From: Melampsora larici-populina 98AG31
Lineage: Eukaryota; Basidiomycota; Pucciniomycetes; Pucciniales; Melampsoraceae
Assembly: GCF_000204055.1 (NCBI RefSeq)
Contig: NW_006768794.1
Span: 186,001 to 250,000, forward strand
Length of the DNA stretch: 64,000 nt
Reading direction: 5' to 3'
Below, in pieces: positions 45,961 through 56,850 of this stretch; within the stretch, counting starts at the first letter, position 1, and each line of letters opens with the position of its first letter. The notes beneath the pieces are model-generated. The model searched no databases. It saw only the letters and a program-made list of their open reading frames with translations, and had not been told where the DNA came from. Made by a program: the position numbers and the translations under genes.

Positions 45961-47839
45961 TCAAAGATAAACATAATTCTTTGAGTCTTTAGCTAGCTTG
46001 CGGGCAAGCTCCACCAGCTTCTCATGAGAATTACTTAGTCCAAGTGCGAGCTCATCAATACTGGCTCTTGATGAGGTAGGATACCACCTTTCATCAATAC
46101 TCCTGATCGTAGGATCCTTATCCATCGCCCGTGCTGAACCACCCAACAGGAAAATAAGATTACATGTCTCGCTTTGTTCAAGGCTGCATGTAATCACATC
46201 TAGATGTTCAATAGCAAATGTTAAGTCCCTCACATAATCTGCCACATCATCTATCCGATCTTCTTTCCTCTTTTTCTCTGGATGTGACTCAGATGATGGG
46301 TCGACTGAATGTGAATCAGGAGCCACGATCAAGTTGTATTGTTTCTCGATAGGATATTGTAGCATATAAGTTGCAATTGAAGTGAATGCTGATTCAAGAT
46401 TATCAGATAGCAAGAATATTACTGGTTTGAACTTTAGTTTCTCTTGAATTGATTTAATGACTCGATAATATTGATGTGTGGTATAGTGGTACCAACTTTC
46501 GATCTCTGGATCTGACCTTTGTGTCTTGTTTGTTGCAGTCTGAGTATCGCTCTTAGTATTATAGTAAAGTCCAATCTTTTTTGTTCCCCATTGAATTCCT
46601 ATACGTCTCCAAATTGAAAGTGGTCCTTCTAATAAATGTTGATGAATCGATTCTTCGACAGAGGCCTCCATTGTTTCTACTTCTCTTAAGAGTGACTCAG
46701 TAGGTTTCCATAATTTCTTCAGTTCCATGGATTGCCTTTCGAAGACATCCTTCATTGATTGATGTAAGACTTGCTCGGTTGGAACACTCGTCTGTTGATC
46801 TCGAGCCTTGATGAAATTCCAGGAAGCGATCAAATCAATAGACTCCTTTTTAACCAAGTTTCTGATGATGTATTCATCAATGTGCCTCACACTATATGAA
46901 CAAACCTCACCAGTCGAGGATAATCAGAAACAGGTTCTATGAGAATTGAGCGGGAAAGTCTTGCTACATACTGAAGGTCACGTCTGTCATTTGTTAGATG
47001 ACTCCCATTCATCCATCCCTGTTCCCCAAACTTTATTCTTGGGTTCTTAACCCAACGTTCTGGTAAGACACACCGATTGGGCGGTATTTGAAAGTATTTC
47101 TATATGAGAACTTGAGATTGTAAGTATTCCTATCCTAAAAAATGTATAAAAAGTCGGGAAATCTTACCACTCACACTTATTGGTCCATATTGCCATTCTG
47201 AATCATCATAAAACATCTCATAATTCAAATGTGTGGCAGTCATAGCAGTACGAGCCTGTTTTGATCAACAAAGGTAAATGCTTGATTTCTCAAAAGGTTA
47301 CGAATCCACTCCTACTTCACTCACATATAAAGCCAATTCAGAAGCAAAACTACAAGAATTGTCAAACTTGTATACAAATGTCTTTTGACATACTTTTGTA
47401 GGGTTTGAGGAATTGATTTTGGATTGACTGAACAGATAAGATGGCCTACTACTACTAGTACGTTGGGTATAGATTTTCAGAGAGTAAATTTACCTGGTGA
47501 TCAATTTCATGAAAGAGTTACTTACCGCGGTATCAAAAGATATTTGCAGACTACTCATGTTTATAAAGCACATAGCAAGTTCATATATGATTTTAGTGTC
47601 AGTTAACTTTTCTTGATATACAATGTTCCGCTGGTCGTATCAGAAATAGAAAAAAATCTTACCTAAGACTAATCCCAATGAGACACAGCAGAATGAAACG
47701 AGATAAGCTTGACCCTTTAAAGAAAGATCAATTAGTCTTCGGGTGAGACCAAAGTTTTCAGAAAAAGTAACAGAAAACTTACTGGACGCCTTCGCATTGT
47801 CCATTGACTTTGCTGAACCGGCACTGGGAGAAACTTCAT
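45961..47839 (-). CDS. Type II membrane glycosyltransferase-like protein (GT23/FUT8-like fold)
   Basis: Exons read MKFLPVPVQQSQWTMRRRP (from 47839), a membrane segment (GQAYLVSFCCVSLGLVLVVC) then K YLLIPR, an exon ending DNSCSFASELALY, ARTAMTATHLNYEMFYDD through SEWQYGPIS, KYFQIPPNRCVLPERW (47099-46972), and a long last exon (46891-45961). All join in phase, with 80-nt introns before PSYLFSQ and before VRHIDEY. A short cytosolic tail plus one N-terminal helix is the Golgi/ER glycosyltransferase pattern. The F..QL/ASELALY...DD..W.YG...YF..P...C.P block and the late VIFLLSDN and ITCSLEQSETCNLIFLLGG segments fit fungal proteins related to alpha-1,6-fucosyltransferase. The expected IG.HVRR.DK motif appears as IGLYYNTKSD, lacking the Arg pair, so donor use or activity may differ. 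Family placement is inference. Confidence 0.65.
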
Positions 47840-48970
47840 GATTCTAGAAGACTTTAGTAAGTATTTTGTACGGCTTTCCAAGAAGATTGTTGAATAGTTG
47901 AATGATTGAAAGGCTGCAGTCTGTAGTATGCGAATTCAGAGCTCGGTTGGATTTAATGATATTTGAAACAAAAAGTGATCACGCGGTAGTAGCTATGAAA
48001 GAAATTGAAATCGTATGAACTTTGAAATTGTAAGATTTTGAAAACAGGATCGAATTGAGAAGAGATAGCAGGGCTATAAAGCTTCTTGACGATTTCTCTC
48101 CGCTCCATCTGCTTGTGATGTCAAACTCTGATAGGGGGTACTCTGGAAATGCGTCACTTTGTGGAAGTTCGAGCAAGGTGTGTCTCATTGAAGTCCATCT
48201 CTTAGAGCAGGGCATAGGATCAACTAGCTAGTCTTCCGGTCAAACGAGCTCCTCCGTTGCTCTATACGAAGCACATCGATAAGTTGATGTTCATTGCTTT
48301 ATGAGACCTTGGTTACTCAAATCATTCAAACCGAACCTTCACCAAAAGCTGTGCGATGCGTGAAGTATACCAGGACCGTGGTATCAACCGAAACCGGGCA
48401 AACGTCACCACCGAAGGCATAATTGATAACCCGAGCTGTTCTTATAGCACTGCTACGTTAAATGATTCTGTACTACGAATGAGTCCAAGTTGAGCAACTT
48501 GGAAATTATTCACTGTCACATTCTGAGGAATCATACACAACAAACATTGTCGAGTCTGTGCTTTAGAGATTGAAGAATGTATCAAGATTGAGATATTTTG
48601 AATTCGGAAGGTACGATGTCCATTGTCCAATGAGGTAATCCCACAGCTTCAAGCATTCCATATATGTAATGAGCGTGGTAGAAGCTCAAAGCAAGTACGC
48701 ATTAATTTTATAACAGCATAAACAAGAATTTCAAACCCAGAAACTTATAAACCAATACCATCAACCAATATTTCCCAGTCTTTAAAGTAATCCCTTTATA
48801 ATAAGAAAGATAAAGTTCAAACACAAAAAAAGTTTGAATAATATATCTGTAATGTAATATAGATAAGTCACATTGAAAAGATGAAATGCTCAAGAATCAT
48901 TCAAATCATACAACAAGAATCCAAAGAAGAGAAAAAAAAGATTGATTTGATAATCTTGATATATATTTCC
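47840..48970. other. Intergenic spacer
   Basis: Promoter of the glycosyltransferase-like gene on the left, 3' flank of the PCI gene on the right. A short frame at 47979-48215 has no support. Confidence 0.45.
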
Positions 48971-51315
48971 TTACTGAACCTTTACTGGAAATGGATCTTT
49001 TTTTGATAAGACCAACATTTTAGATTGATGATGTATATAACCTCTTACACGATCCTAAAGTTTTCAATATCAAATCAATCAATCTCAGTTGACACAATTT
49101 TTTTTACAATATCGATCAAAGTACTGACCTGTGCAATCAGATTTGCTAGTATACATTCTACTTCCTCAATCTTGTTGGAATTGATATCATCTCCAGAATC
49201 CATAGGTTGTTCTTCTAGATCGTCATTATAAGCCAACTTCTCAAATGATTGTAAATGAATTTGATGATTTTCAGACTTTAGGCGGTATCTGGTTGTATCC
49301 ACATTGTAAGATCATTACAAAACAACATCAACAAGCCTTCATAGCGTTGTGAGAAAAGCACGATTCACTCACATCAGTTTCACCAGATTACATAGACATA
49401 TGTCCCGACAGCCTTTAAACACAAAAGATAGAACCGCGGCACCCATAAGGAGATTCGATGAGCAATGTGATAGCGTACAGGCGCGACTGGACTGAAATTC
49501 AAGCAATGATACATACGTTCAACCACAAGGTAAGTACCTCTCGCCAGTAGTTGTTTCTCGACGCTTGACATATGCTGATCAAATAACTCAATATTTCCAG
49601 TCTTCACCGCTATATATATAGCACATCAGATAGGAATTTAAGTGATAACCATTACCTTTCACAAGTTGACAGTCAAGACTTACCAGTAATGAATGTCGAA
49701 TATAACAAATGAAGACGAGAAGATCGTTCCAATAAAGCATTAACAGGTCGTTTACCTTTCAATAATCTTATTGGAATGAGGTAATTCAAGACTAAATCAC
49801 GATTTCGTAATTGATCTCGATGACAATGCTTGAAAGCAAATGTCAAATGTTCTTCAGCCTGTTATAAAGGATTGTAAACATAAATTCAAGTGTTTCTTTG
49901 GTAGAAGATCCTCAGCTTTTGCAATATACCTTTTGGTAATCTTCTTGCAAGAAGCTCCAGACACCTGTTGAAAGCAAAATTTGAAGTGATGGGTTCTGAG
50001 TATCAGTGTAGTGATACTTATGGATATGAAGGCGAGGAGAATATAGGGGCGTTCTGAAGACAAAACTTACCCATATAATACCTATACGTGACCTGATGCG
50101 CCATGGGTATATAAAGACCCGCTGAGAGATCTGCATTCTCTACACCCCTGATGACATTCTTACACAGGGCAGTGGAGTTCAGCTAAGGATGAGAATTCAA
50201 CCAGTTGATTAGTTAATTGGTTGTCAACAGATTGTATCAGTCTCCTGCTCGTCGTACTAGAGAAACGTGAAATGATAACAAACCTTAAAGTACAACTTGA
50301 ATAACAGACTTGCCATGTATACTACTCCACCCTTTTTGGTTTCTTTTGATGCGCTTCTCTTGAATGATTAAAAATATTGATAGGTGGATAGGTTAGTGAG
50401 CATGAAACAGATCTAGAGTAATAGGTTGAGTGATCAATAAACTCCTTCTTCTTACATCACTACAACAAATCCCAAAGCTCGTTTGAATCATTCTCGCAGC
50501 CTCTTCCTGTTTGATTGGCTTTTCCCCTCGTGCAACTAATTCTCGATCTGCCTATATAAATCAAAATAGAAAACGTTCGAGATGAATGTCTACAGATAAT
50601 GGGCTTTTGATCTCTTCATTTGACTATCTTTCATATCCTACACGCACTTCGATAGCAAAATGACGAAGATCACGACTGATCACGTACAAGACGGGCAGAC
50701 TCCATGCAGTATTATCATCCCTAAACCATTGATTATAAGAACTAGGATTCCCAATGTGAGATTCGATCAGCAAGAAGTTTGATTCCAGGGCGATTTCTTA
50801 TAGCATGGTAAAGTCTAGATTCACCTGACTAAAGTCCTCTGTGCATCAAACATAGCAAAGTAATCGGGTTTAGATCCACCTGAAGATTTGAGATCCGAAT
50901 TGTTATGATCAGAACTTGATTCATCAGCTATCAATGGTAAAGGACAGATCCAAAGTCGAGATTTCAAACTGACTGAACTTTGCAGCTAACACGCGAAAAT
51001 GTATAGCTGCAATACCACCCCAAGGTTCCTCGTGATAAAGTTTTCTTTTGATTTGATTTTCAGTTGTAAGCTAGGATTAAAAACCATTAAACCCACACGA
51101 ATCAAATTACAGTCAACATTAATCAAAGCTCCTTCAAAAGGTTTTCCTCGTTGATAGTAAGAAAGACTTGCCACAGGTACGATTGCACTTTGGTAAAGAT
51201 GTTTGCAATGATCATCTTCGATTGATAGACAAGAAGCTAATCCTTCACCAGATTGACCTTGTACTGCAGGTCGAACATGTTCTTCGGCGTATTTGGTGGG
51301 TTTCAAGGTAGGCAT
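48971..51315 (-). CDS. PCI-domain protein of the PCID2/Thp1/Csn12 family
   Basis: PCID2/Thp1 belongs to the TREX-2 mRNA export complex; Csn12 is a close relative linked to the signalosome and splicing. The gene is split into many small exons. Starting MPTLKPTKYAEEHVRPAVQG (51315), it continues with PDYFAMFDAQRTLV (near 50840), a SLPVLYVISRDLRHFAI-type segment (near 50700-50620), VVYMASLLFKLYFK (near 50310), AHQVTYRYYMG (near 50090), AEEHLTFAFKHCHRDQLRNR (near 49850-49800), LIPIRLLKGKRPVNALL (near 49750), KTGNIELFDQHMSSVEKQLL (49600), EEVECILANLIAQ (49180-49130) and last exon GYIHHQSKMLVLSKKDPFPV (stop 48971). The end matches the family's winged-helix pattern CILANLI...GYI.H..K..V.SK..PFP. Choosing PCID2 over Csn12 would need a tree. 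Confidence 0.82.
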
Positions 51316-52394
51316 TCTGAGTTGATTTTTTTAAATTGGTGAGTATGTCAAAAGAAGTTCAGTGATGGCAAAGCCACATACAATTTCATGAAGACCCCTT
51401 GCAGGCAAACGGTTTCTCCCCGATGACTCGGGCCAGTATGCGGATCTCTCAGCACCACACGATGGATCCGCGAAAGCTCAGACCGACCAGGGCGAATATC
51501 AAGTCAATCCTTTCTACATATGGCGCGTCAAGTTTGTCGCGTTGAAGATTCCAGTTCAGCTTTTGTTAATGCCTTTCATCCTAGTCAGCTTCCATACTTG
51601 ATTTTCAAAATAGAATCAGATGATCTTTTAGAGCTTTCTTCTTGAGGTCGGTATAGAAGCACACCTTGCTACATAGTCCAAAACACTTTAGCTTAACTTC
51701 GAACTGCTCAAAAACAATGTGACAGACGAAGTGAAATCACCTCAACTTGACTGAACGACCAAGACGCGACTCAAAACTGATGAAGAAGTGGAATCAAATT
51801 GAAGAATGACCAGGTGAATTTGTGTTGATGATGCAAACCCATGTTGCAAATGGAACATTGGATTTTGTTTAGGAAGTTGAACTACATAGATTGTCAACTC
51901 AGTCTCCGAGTCCTTATATGTGCACACATAGAACATAGTTTATCTTGAAAAATTGTTGTTCATATATAAAAACTTCTCAAGTGGAGACTCGCTCGATTTA
52001 TGCCGAGAGGCTGAGGGGATCTTTTTAGGTTCAATGGATTAGCTATGCGTTTTGGTCAAGTTCGCTTTCTTAGTAAACATCCTTTCCTTCGACTTGAATA
52101 CCACACATCCCAACTTCAAGAAGGTCAAATGTGCTAGATGAAATTGTGCTGTCAATTTTTAGTCACATCTGTACCAAGACCGAGATCTCGGTTCCTAACT
52201 TTTCGCATTTGGTAAACCCTCAGCTACTGACTGATTCTGAGCTTTATGAACCGGAATTTCTAATCGAATGCTCAAAGAATGAAAGCTTTGATTGAAGCAG
52301 GTAGCATGGGAGAATTTTTATACGATTTCCAGAAATACGTTAGACATCTTGTTCGTAATTATTCGTCATCCTTTTAGAGGAAGAGTTCGCAATC
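51316..52394. other. Intergenic region
   Basis: Promoter of the PCI gene and 3' flank of the first clustered secreted-protein gene. No other gene recognised; the frame at 51742-51936 lacks support. Confidence 0.45.
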
Positions 52395-53149
52395 CTAGCA
52401 ATTGCAGGCTATCAGATTGAATTTAAGAAAAATACATAGATAAGATTTTCGTCAGATTTCTTAACTTCACTATATTTAGTAGAAAGGTCAGACGTACAAA
52501 TAACTGGTCTGTCCTCAATCTTATGGTTGCAAATATACGTGTGACCATTGGCATTCTTACAGGCTGAAGATGTTCGATGACCAAAAAAAAATGGGATGAA
52601 TCAAATTAACTTGTGTGATGTCATGGATTGATGAGAGAAGAAAAGTTTGACTGACTGTAATGTGTTTGGTCGTAGTATCCGTAGGTGACACAATTTTGTG
52701 TGGTTTCGCCACTGGGTTCACCTGGATAGTAAGTTATAGGCACGCAGCCACCCCATGACACAAAGTGGGTATCTGGAAATTCATCAAAATTCATTAAATG
52801 GTTCCGATTCCAATCAGATTCCAATGTGTATACAATATACAAATTTGATAGAGAATTTTTTTGTCTAACTTACTATCTTGACCACATTGGTCAAGGGGAC
52901 ACTGGTATTTTTCCTTTCCCAAAGGATCAACAATACAGTCTACAGACAAAAAGAAAAAGATTATCAGAACATATTTATGTATAAGAGAAACTTGTAAAAA
53001 GGAAACATAGATTTACTTGCTACGTGGGGTTCCGTCTTGAATCCACCAGTACACGGTATATTTCTAATCGCATTGACTGAGTTTAAGTCAATAAATAAAA
53101 TCAGTGTGATACACATCACACCGATGGTGAGATAATTCATTAAGGACAT
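52395..53149 (-). CDS. Secreted Cys-rich protein, cluster member 1
   Basis: Five exons: 53149-53017, 52939-52874, from 52772 down to about 52659, one beginning ACKN/TCKN near 52563 and ending before GTACGT near 52526, and a final exon near 52408-52395. The start MSLMNYLTIGVMCITLILF is a signal peptide ending near SVNA. The mature protein (about 100 residues) has ten Cys, in PCTGG, a splice-made NCIVD, YQCPLDQCG, GGCVP, QNCVTYGYY, HYTCKNANG, YICNH and the terminal SCNC. The last exon carries only SCNC and the stop (join T|CC at the end of PVI). It is one of three tandem paralogues with the same exon plan. No known family recognised. A host-interaction role is inferred from secretion and Cys richness only. 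Confidence 0.8.
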
Positions 53150-53229
53150 GTTGATATTGTAAGTGAAAAATGGGTAGGTTCTTGGGGAGAGTACTCCATC
53201 GACTCGAGGTCTCCTTAAATTCATTTTAC

Positions 53230-53329
53230 ATATCTGTGTTGCGATGCTGGAAAACCGGGAAAACCATATGGCTTTGTGAACCGTGAAGAGAGGCAAACGC
53301 CAACTTCAGCCAATTTCATGACGCCACTT
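53230..53329 (-). promoter_or_regulatory. Conserved upstream block of secreted-protein cluster member 1
   Basis: AACGCCAA.YTCAGCCA.TTT at 53296-53316 and GCCACTT at 53323-53329 (plus-strand reading), with ATCTGTGTT further in (near 53230). The same order recurs upstream of the other two paralogues. About 147 bp before the start codon. Confidence 0.7.
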
Positions 53330-53564
53330 AGAATCCAACGTCTCAGTTCATTATGGTCCACACATTCGGTAAGTTGGAGCCTGTTAGAGCATCCGACAGC
53401 ATCCGACCCTATCCGACCTCCATTGAGACTTCAAAAATCTTCGAATGCTTCTCAAAGCAGGCGCCGCAAGGTGTCCGTTGGTAGAGTATGTATCAACATG
53501 TCCTAGACGTCCACGTCAGGCCGCTTTTGGATGTTTATGTGTTTTCTGTTAAAGACCTCTGGCA

Positions 53565-54010
53565 GATATGTATGTACCATAAATCAAGTTGAAGACAGCA
53601 AAATTTACAGCTTTTAACACTAACATGAACCTTTCACGAATCAAGACAAAAACCATTCACATAAAAAGATGCATATCAATCTATAAAGAACGAAGGAAGT
53701 GATTAACTGGATCGAAGGGAAGCAGAAGGATATTCTTGGGGCATTGAGCTTCTTATCCCTTCAAGTTCAAGGATGACTTGCAAAAAGCACACGGATCAAA
53801 TGAAAGATGTAGGTTTACTGAAAGTTATATGCACCTCTTGGGATACAAACAACGTGTATCATGAACATCGTATCAAGAAGTCCAATCTGACAACTGAAGA
53901 TGAAGATGAAGATGTAAGAAAACAAAACTGGAGATTCATGCCATAGCCATTTGATATGGGCAATTGCCTTAACTAGCTGTGAAAGACTTGATATCCAGAT
54001 CAAGTAAGTT
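53565..54010 (-). pseudogene. Decayed duplicate of the SDHB 3' end
   Basis: The reverse complement near 53980-53935 reads CACAG acceptor then a KAIAHIK codon run, aligning with the last SDHB exon ([15 protein letters not shown] at 60400-60353). A deletion of about 7 bases after KAIAHIK shifts the frame. Similarity continues into the SDHB downstream flank: 53575-53690 resembles 59985-60100 (shared cctttcacgaatc, acagcttt). No upstream SDHB exons are present, so it is a non-functional fragment. It lies between cluster members 1 and 2. Confidence 0.8.
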
Positions 54011-54142
54011 GATTCCCAATTGTTCAGATTTCGCAAATATACCATCAGCTGAGGATTGATTCTGATCTCTATGACTGGGTTCTCTAAGTAATTTCTAGAA
54101 CAATCAGATCTTTGATTGATGCAACATCAATGGAATTCTAGC

Positions 54143-54884
54143 TTAGCAACGGCTACATGCTATTGAATTGAAGCAAGACAAAGACAGATGAGATTTTTGT
54201 CAGATTTCTAAACTTGATCATAATTAAGAATAACTCAGACTTACAAATGAATGGTGCATCCTTCAACTTATGAGGGCAAAGGAAATATTCATTATTAGCA
54301 TTTGTACAAGCTGAAGATATTTGATGGCAAAAAAAGAGGACAAATAAGTTAACAAAGTTAATGAACCAAAACAATTGTTATGATCAATCGAAGAGCAAAA
54401 CCTTGACTGACTGTAATGGTTTGGGCCGTAATGACCGTAGCTCACACAATTTTGTGTGCTTTCGGCAGTACCATCTTGTTTATAAAAAGGTACACATTTT
54501 TTCCATGAAACAAATCGAGCGTCTAGAATATCATAAAATTCATTAAAATATATCAGATTCGAATCAAGTTCTGATACGGTTTATAAGGTTTCCATAGAGA
54601 AGGTTTTCTATAACTTACTATCATGACCACACCTAGCAGGATCACAATGGTGAAGGTTAATCTGCTGTTCATCCACAGTACAAACTACAGAATGAAAGAA
54701 TCAAAATCATCAGAAGTTATTTATAAGATAAAGTTCTTGAAACGAAGGAAAACTATTTACAAGCTGTGGTGTCATCCGTATCGTATCCACCTTGACAATC
54801 GACAGCATTGACTGACTTCATACTAGTAAGGAAACACATCGTAATACACAGCACCACGATAGTGAGATAAGCTCTGAAGGACAT
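54143..54884 (-). CDS. Secreted Cys-rich protein, cluster member 2
   Basis: Start MSFRAYLTIVVLCITMCFL at 54884 with leader ending near SVNA; mature part begins VDCQGGYDTDD. The following exons keep the plan of member 1: a C-x-CG exon (54680-54625, with HCDPARCGHD-type residues), an exon with FVSWKKCVPF, TQNCVSYGHYGPNHY (54520-54415), one reading TCTNANNEYFLCPHKLKDAP (54310-54245) with a GTAAGT donor after FI, and a final mini-exon encoding SCSRC and stop (54155-54143). All joins stay in frame. The Cys spacing equals that of members 1 and 3 apart from one extra residue in the last pair. No known family. Confidence 0.77.
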
Positions 54885-54987
54885 CTTGATGTAGCTGTCA
54901 AGTGAGGGAATGGTAGACGATTGGGAAGACTGTTCGAAAAACTGATCGTTGAGGTCTACTCATCGTCATCACCATTTTATGCTTCAG

Positions 54988-55088
54988 TGCATTCCATCTG
55001 TGTTACGGCCCTGGAAGACCTCATGTACCGTGTACGGCTCTTTGATGCAAGCTGAACGCCAAGCTCAGCCAGTTTCAAAAAGCCACTT
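54988..55088 (-). promoter_or_regulatory. Conserved upstream block of secreted-protein cluster member 2
   Basis: Plus-strand reading AACGCCAAGCTCAGCCAGTT at 55055 and GCCACTT at 55082-55088; ATCTGTGTT near 54989 and GGCTCTTTGA near 55036. About 171 bp before the start codon. Confidence 0.7.
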
Positions 55089-55875
55089 ATGATGTTCATC
55101 ATGCTTCGTAATTCGACCTTTCACCCGATGCGTATCGAATGTCCTCAACGAGGACCCACGCCTGTGGCGGTTAATGACGCAAAATGTTGTGTTTTGACCA
55201 AAATCTTGGCCTATAGTGACCAAAAATTCGAATCGTGATTTTGGCAACAAAATGTAGGTGACGTAAAAGGGTCGGAATATTTCTCTAGTCACCATTCTTC
55301 CTGTCAATTGCACTCAAATTGAACCGTCAATTTGGTTGATCCCTTACGAACACCTGAGGGACTACCAGGGGGGCGGAAGTAGGCTGTGATCTTAAGGATG
55401 CTTCCCTCCCCTTTTGGTGACCATGAACATCATCATTGGTTTGATCTGATGTTTAATAGAGCTCGGAACTGATGGAAGACTGTGGTACGAGTAAAACATC
55501 TCTGAATCCTATGCTCAGCTCTACTTCAGCTACTTTCCACAAAATCTACGTGATGGATAACATGACAAGTCTCACTATCAACAAGAAATCTTCAGATTTT
55601 TATTAAATTTTTGGCAAATCAAGTTGAATTTTTCCTCAAAGATCTTTTCCTTCATGATTTGAAGATCTCACAATTTCTGGAGACAAGCTTGATTCGAATG
55701 ATAAACATCAAGAAAGTAAAATATGCATGTAAATACTAGTGCTTCAGAAGTGAAATGATTACAGTAGAATCCTTGGTTAACCTTCTTGTATATACATTAG
55801 AAGTAAGCCGATATAAGTTGATAGTTCGCAATTTTTCACATTTGGTATTGCTCGAATGAAATGATACCGCACACC
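55089..55875. other. Spacer between cluster members 2 and 3
   Basis: Holds no recognised gene. The frame at 55065-55313 overlaps the conserved promoter block and is not called. The right part (55820-55875) resembles the 3' flank of member 1 (shared gcacattt/cacatttgg words near 52200 and 55840). Confidence 0.45.
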
Positions 55876-56645
55876 TTAACAATCGCAAGCTATCAAGTCA
55901 AAATAAAATAGATGGGATTCTCATCAGATTTCTCGACTTTATCAAATATATACTTGTAAGGAATAATTCAAACATACAAATCACTGGTTTATCACCAAAC
56001 TGATGTTCACAAATGAACAAATGATTCGCAGCATTCCAACAAGCTAAAAAAAAAGTGTTACCCAAAAAAAGTCAGTATCAAAACTTTATCAACAAAAACC
56101 AAATTCTTGGAAACTGAAGAGAAGAAACTGTTTGACTAACAATAATGTGATCCATCATTATATTGATAATTTAAACAATTTTGTGTAGATTTCTTTTTAC
56201 CTGGTGGGTTATAAGGTTCACAATTTTTCATTGGAACAAAATGAGCATCTAATGAAAAAAATCAATTGACAAAAAATTGAATATCAATCAGATTTTTGAA
56301 TTCTATAAAAAATCGAATCAAAAGTCTTATTTTAACTTACTATTATGACCACATTTATCGAAATCACAATACCGAGGATTTTTTTGCTCAGAATCTAAAA
56401 CACATTCTACAAAAATAAAAAAACCAAGTTTTCAGAACGTCAAGGGAACCTATCTAAGACTAAACATACAAGAAAGTGATAAAAAGGAAAAGAAAAGATT
56501 GACACTTACTTGCTGAAAGAAGAACTGAATCAGTAGAGAATCCACCCGTACAATCGATCATCTCAGCATCCACTAAGTTCATGTTCATAAACACAGACAT
56601 TATGAAACACATTAGAACGATGATGAGAGAGTTTTTCAATGACAT
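55876..56645 (-). CDS. Secreted Cys-rich protein, cluster member 3
   Basis: Start MSLKNSLIIVLMCFIMSVFM at 56645, leader ending near LVDA; mature part begins EMIDCTGGFSTDS. Then KCVLDSEQKNPRYCDFDKCG (exon near 56405-56342), NAHFVPMKNCEPYNPPGKKK and TQNCLNYQYNDGSHY (56250-56140), SCWNAANHLFICEHQFGDKP (56042-55985) with a GTATGT donor, and a last mini-exon giving SCDC and stop (55889-55876). Intron positions and phases equal those of members 1 and 2. The loop between the fifth and sixth Cys is more basic here (GKKKS versus GEPSG). No known family; probably secreted. Confidence 0.8.
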
Positions 56646-56747
56646 CTTGGAAATTATAGCTAGATCACGATTATGAGAAGGGCCAGACGATTAACGAACA
56701 GGTAGGTTCTTCACGAGGACCTGGTTTACGACTTCATATACCTAGTG

Positions 56748-56850
56748 ATCTGTGTTATTACACCTTGCAATCGATTTCGGAAAAACCTTTGGCTCTTTCA
56801 AAGAATACCAAACGCCAAGCTCAGCCAATTTGACCGTAACGACGCCACTT
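56748..56850 (-). promoter_or_regulatory. Conserved upstream block of secreted-protein cluster member 3
   Basis: Plus-strand reading AACGCCAAGCTCAGCCAATT from 56811 and GCCACTT at 56844-56850; GGAAAAACCTTTGGCTCTTT near 56779-56798; GATCTGTGTT near 56749. About 166 bp before the start codon. Confidence 0.7.

Noticed and set aside
46892..46971. Reading YVARLSRSILIEPVSDYPRL as part of the glycosyltransferase
   Set aside because: It runs into a stop in that frame. Treating it as an 80-nt GTATGT...ATATAG intron joins both sides in phase.
53815..54045. 76-codon minus-strand frame as a gene
   Set aside because: It is the frameshifted SDHB 3' fragment, not an independent gene.
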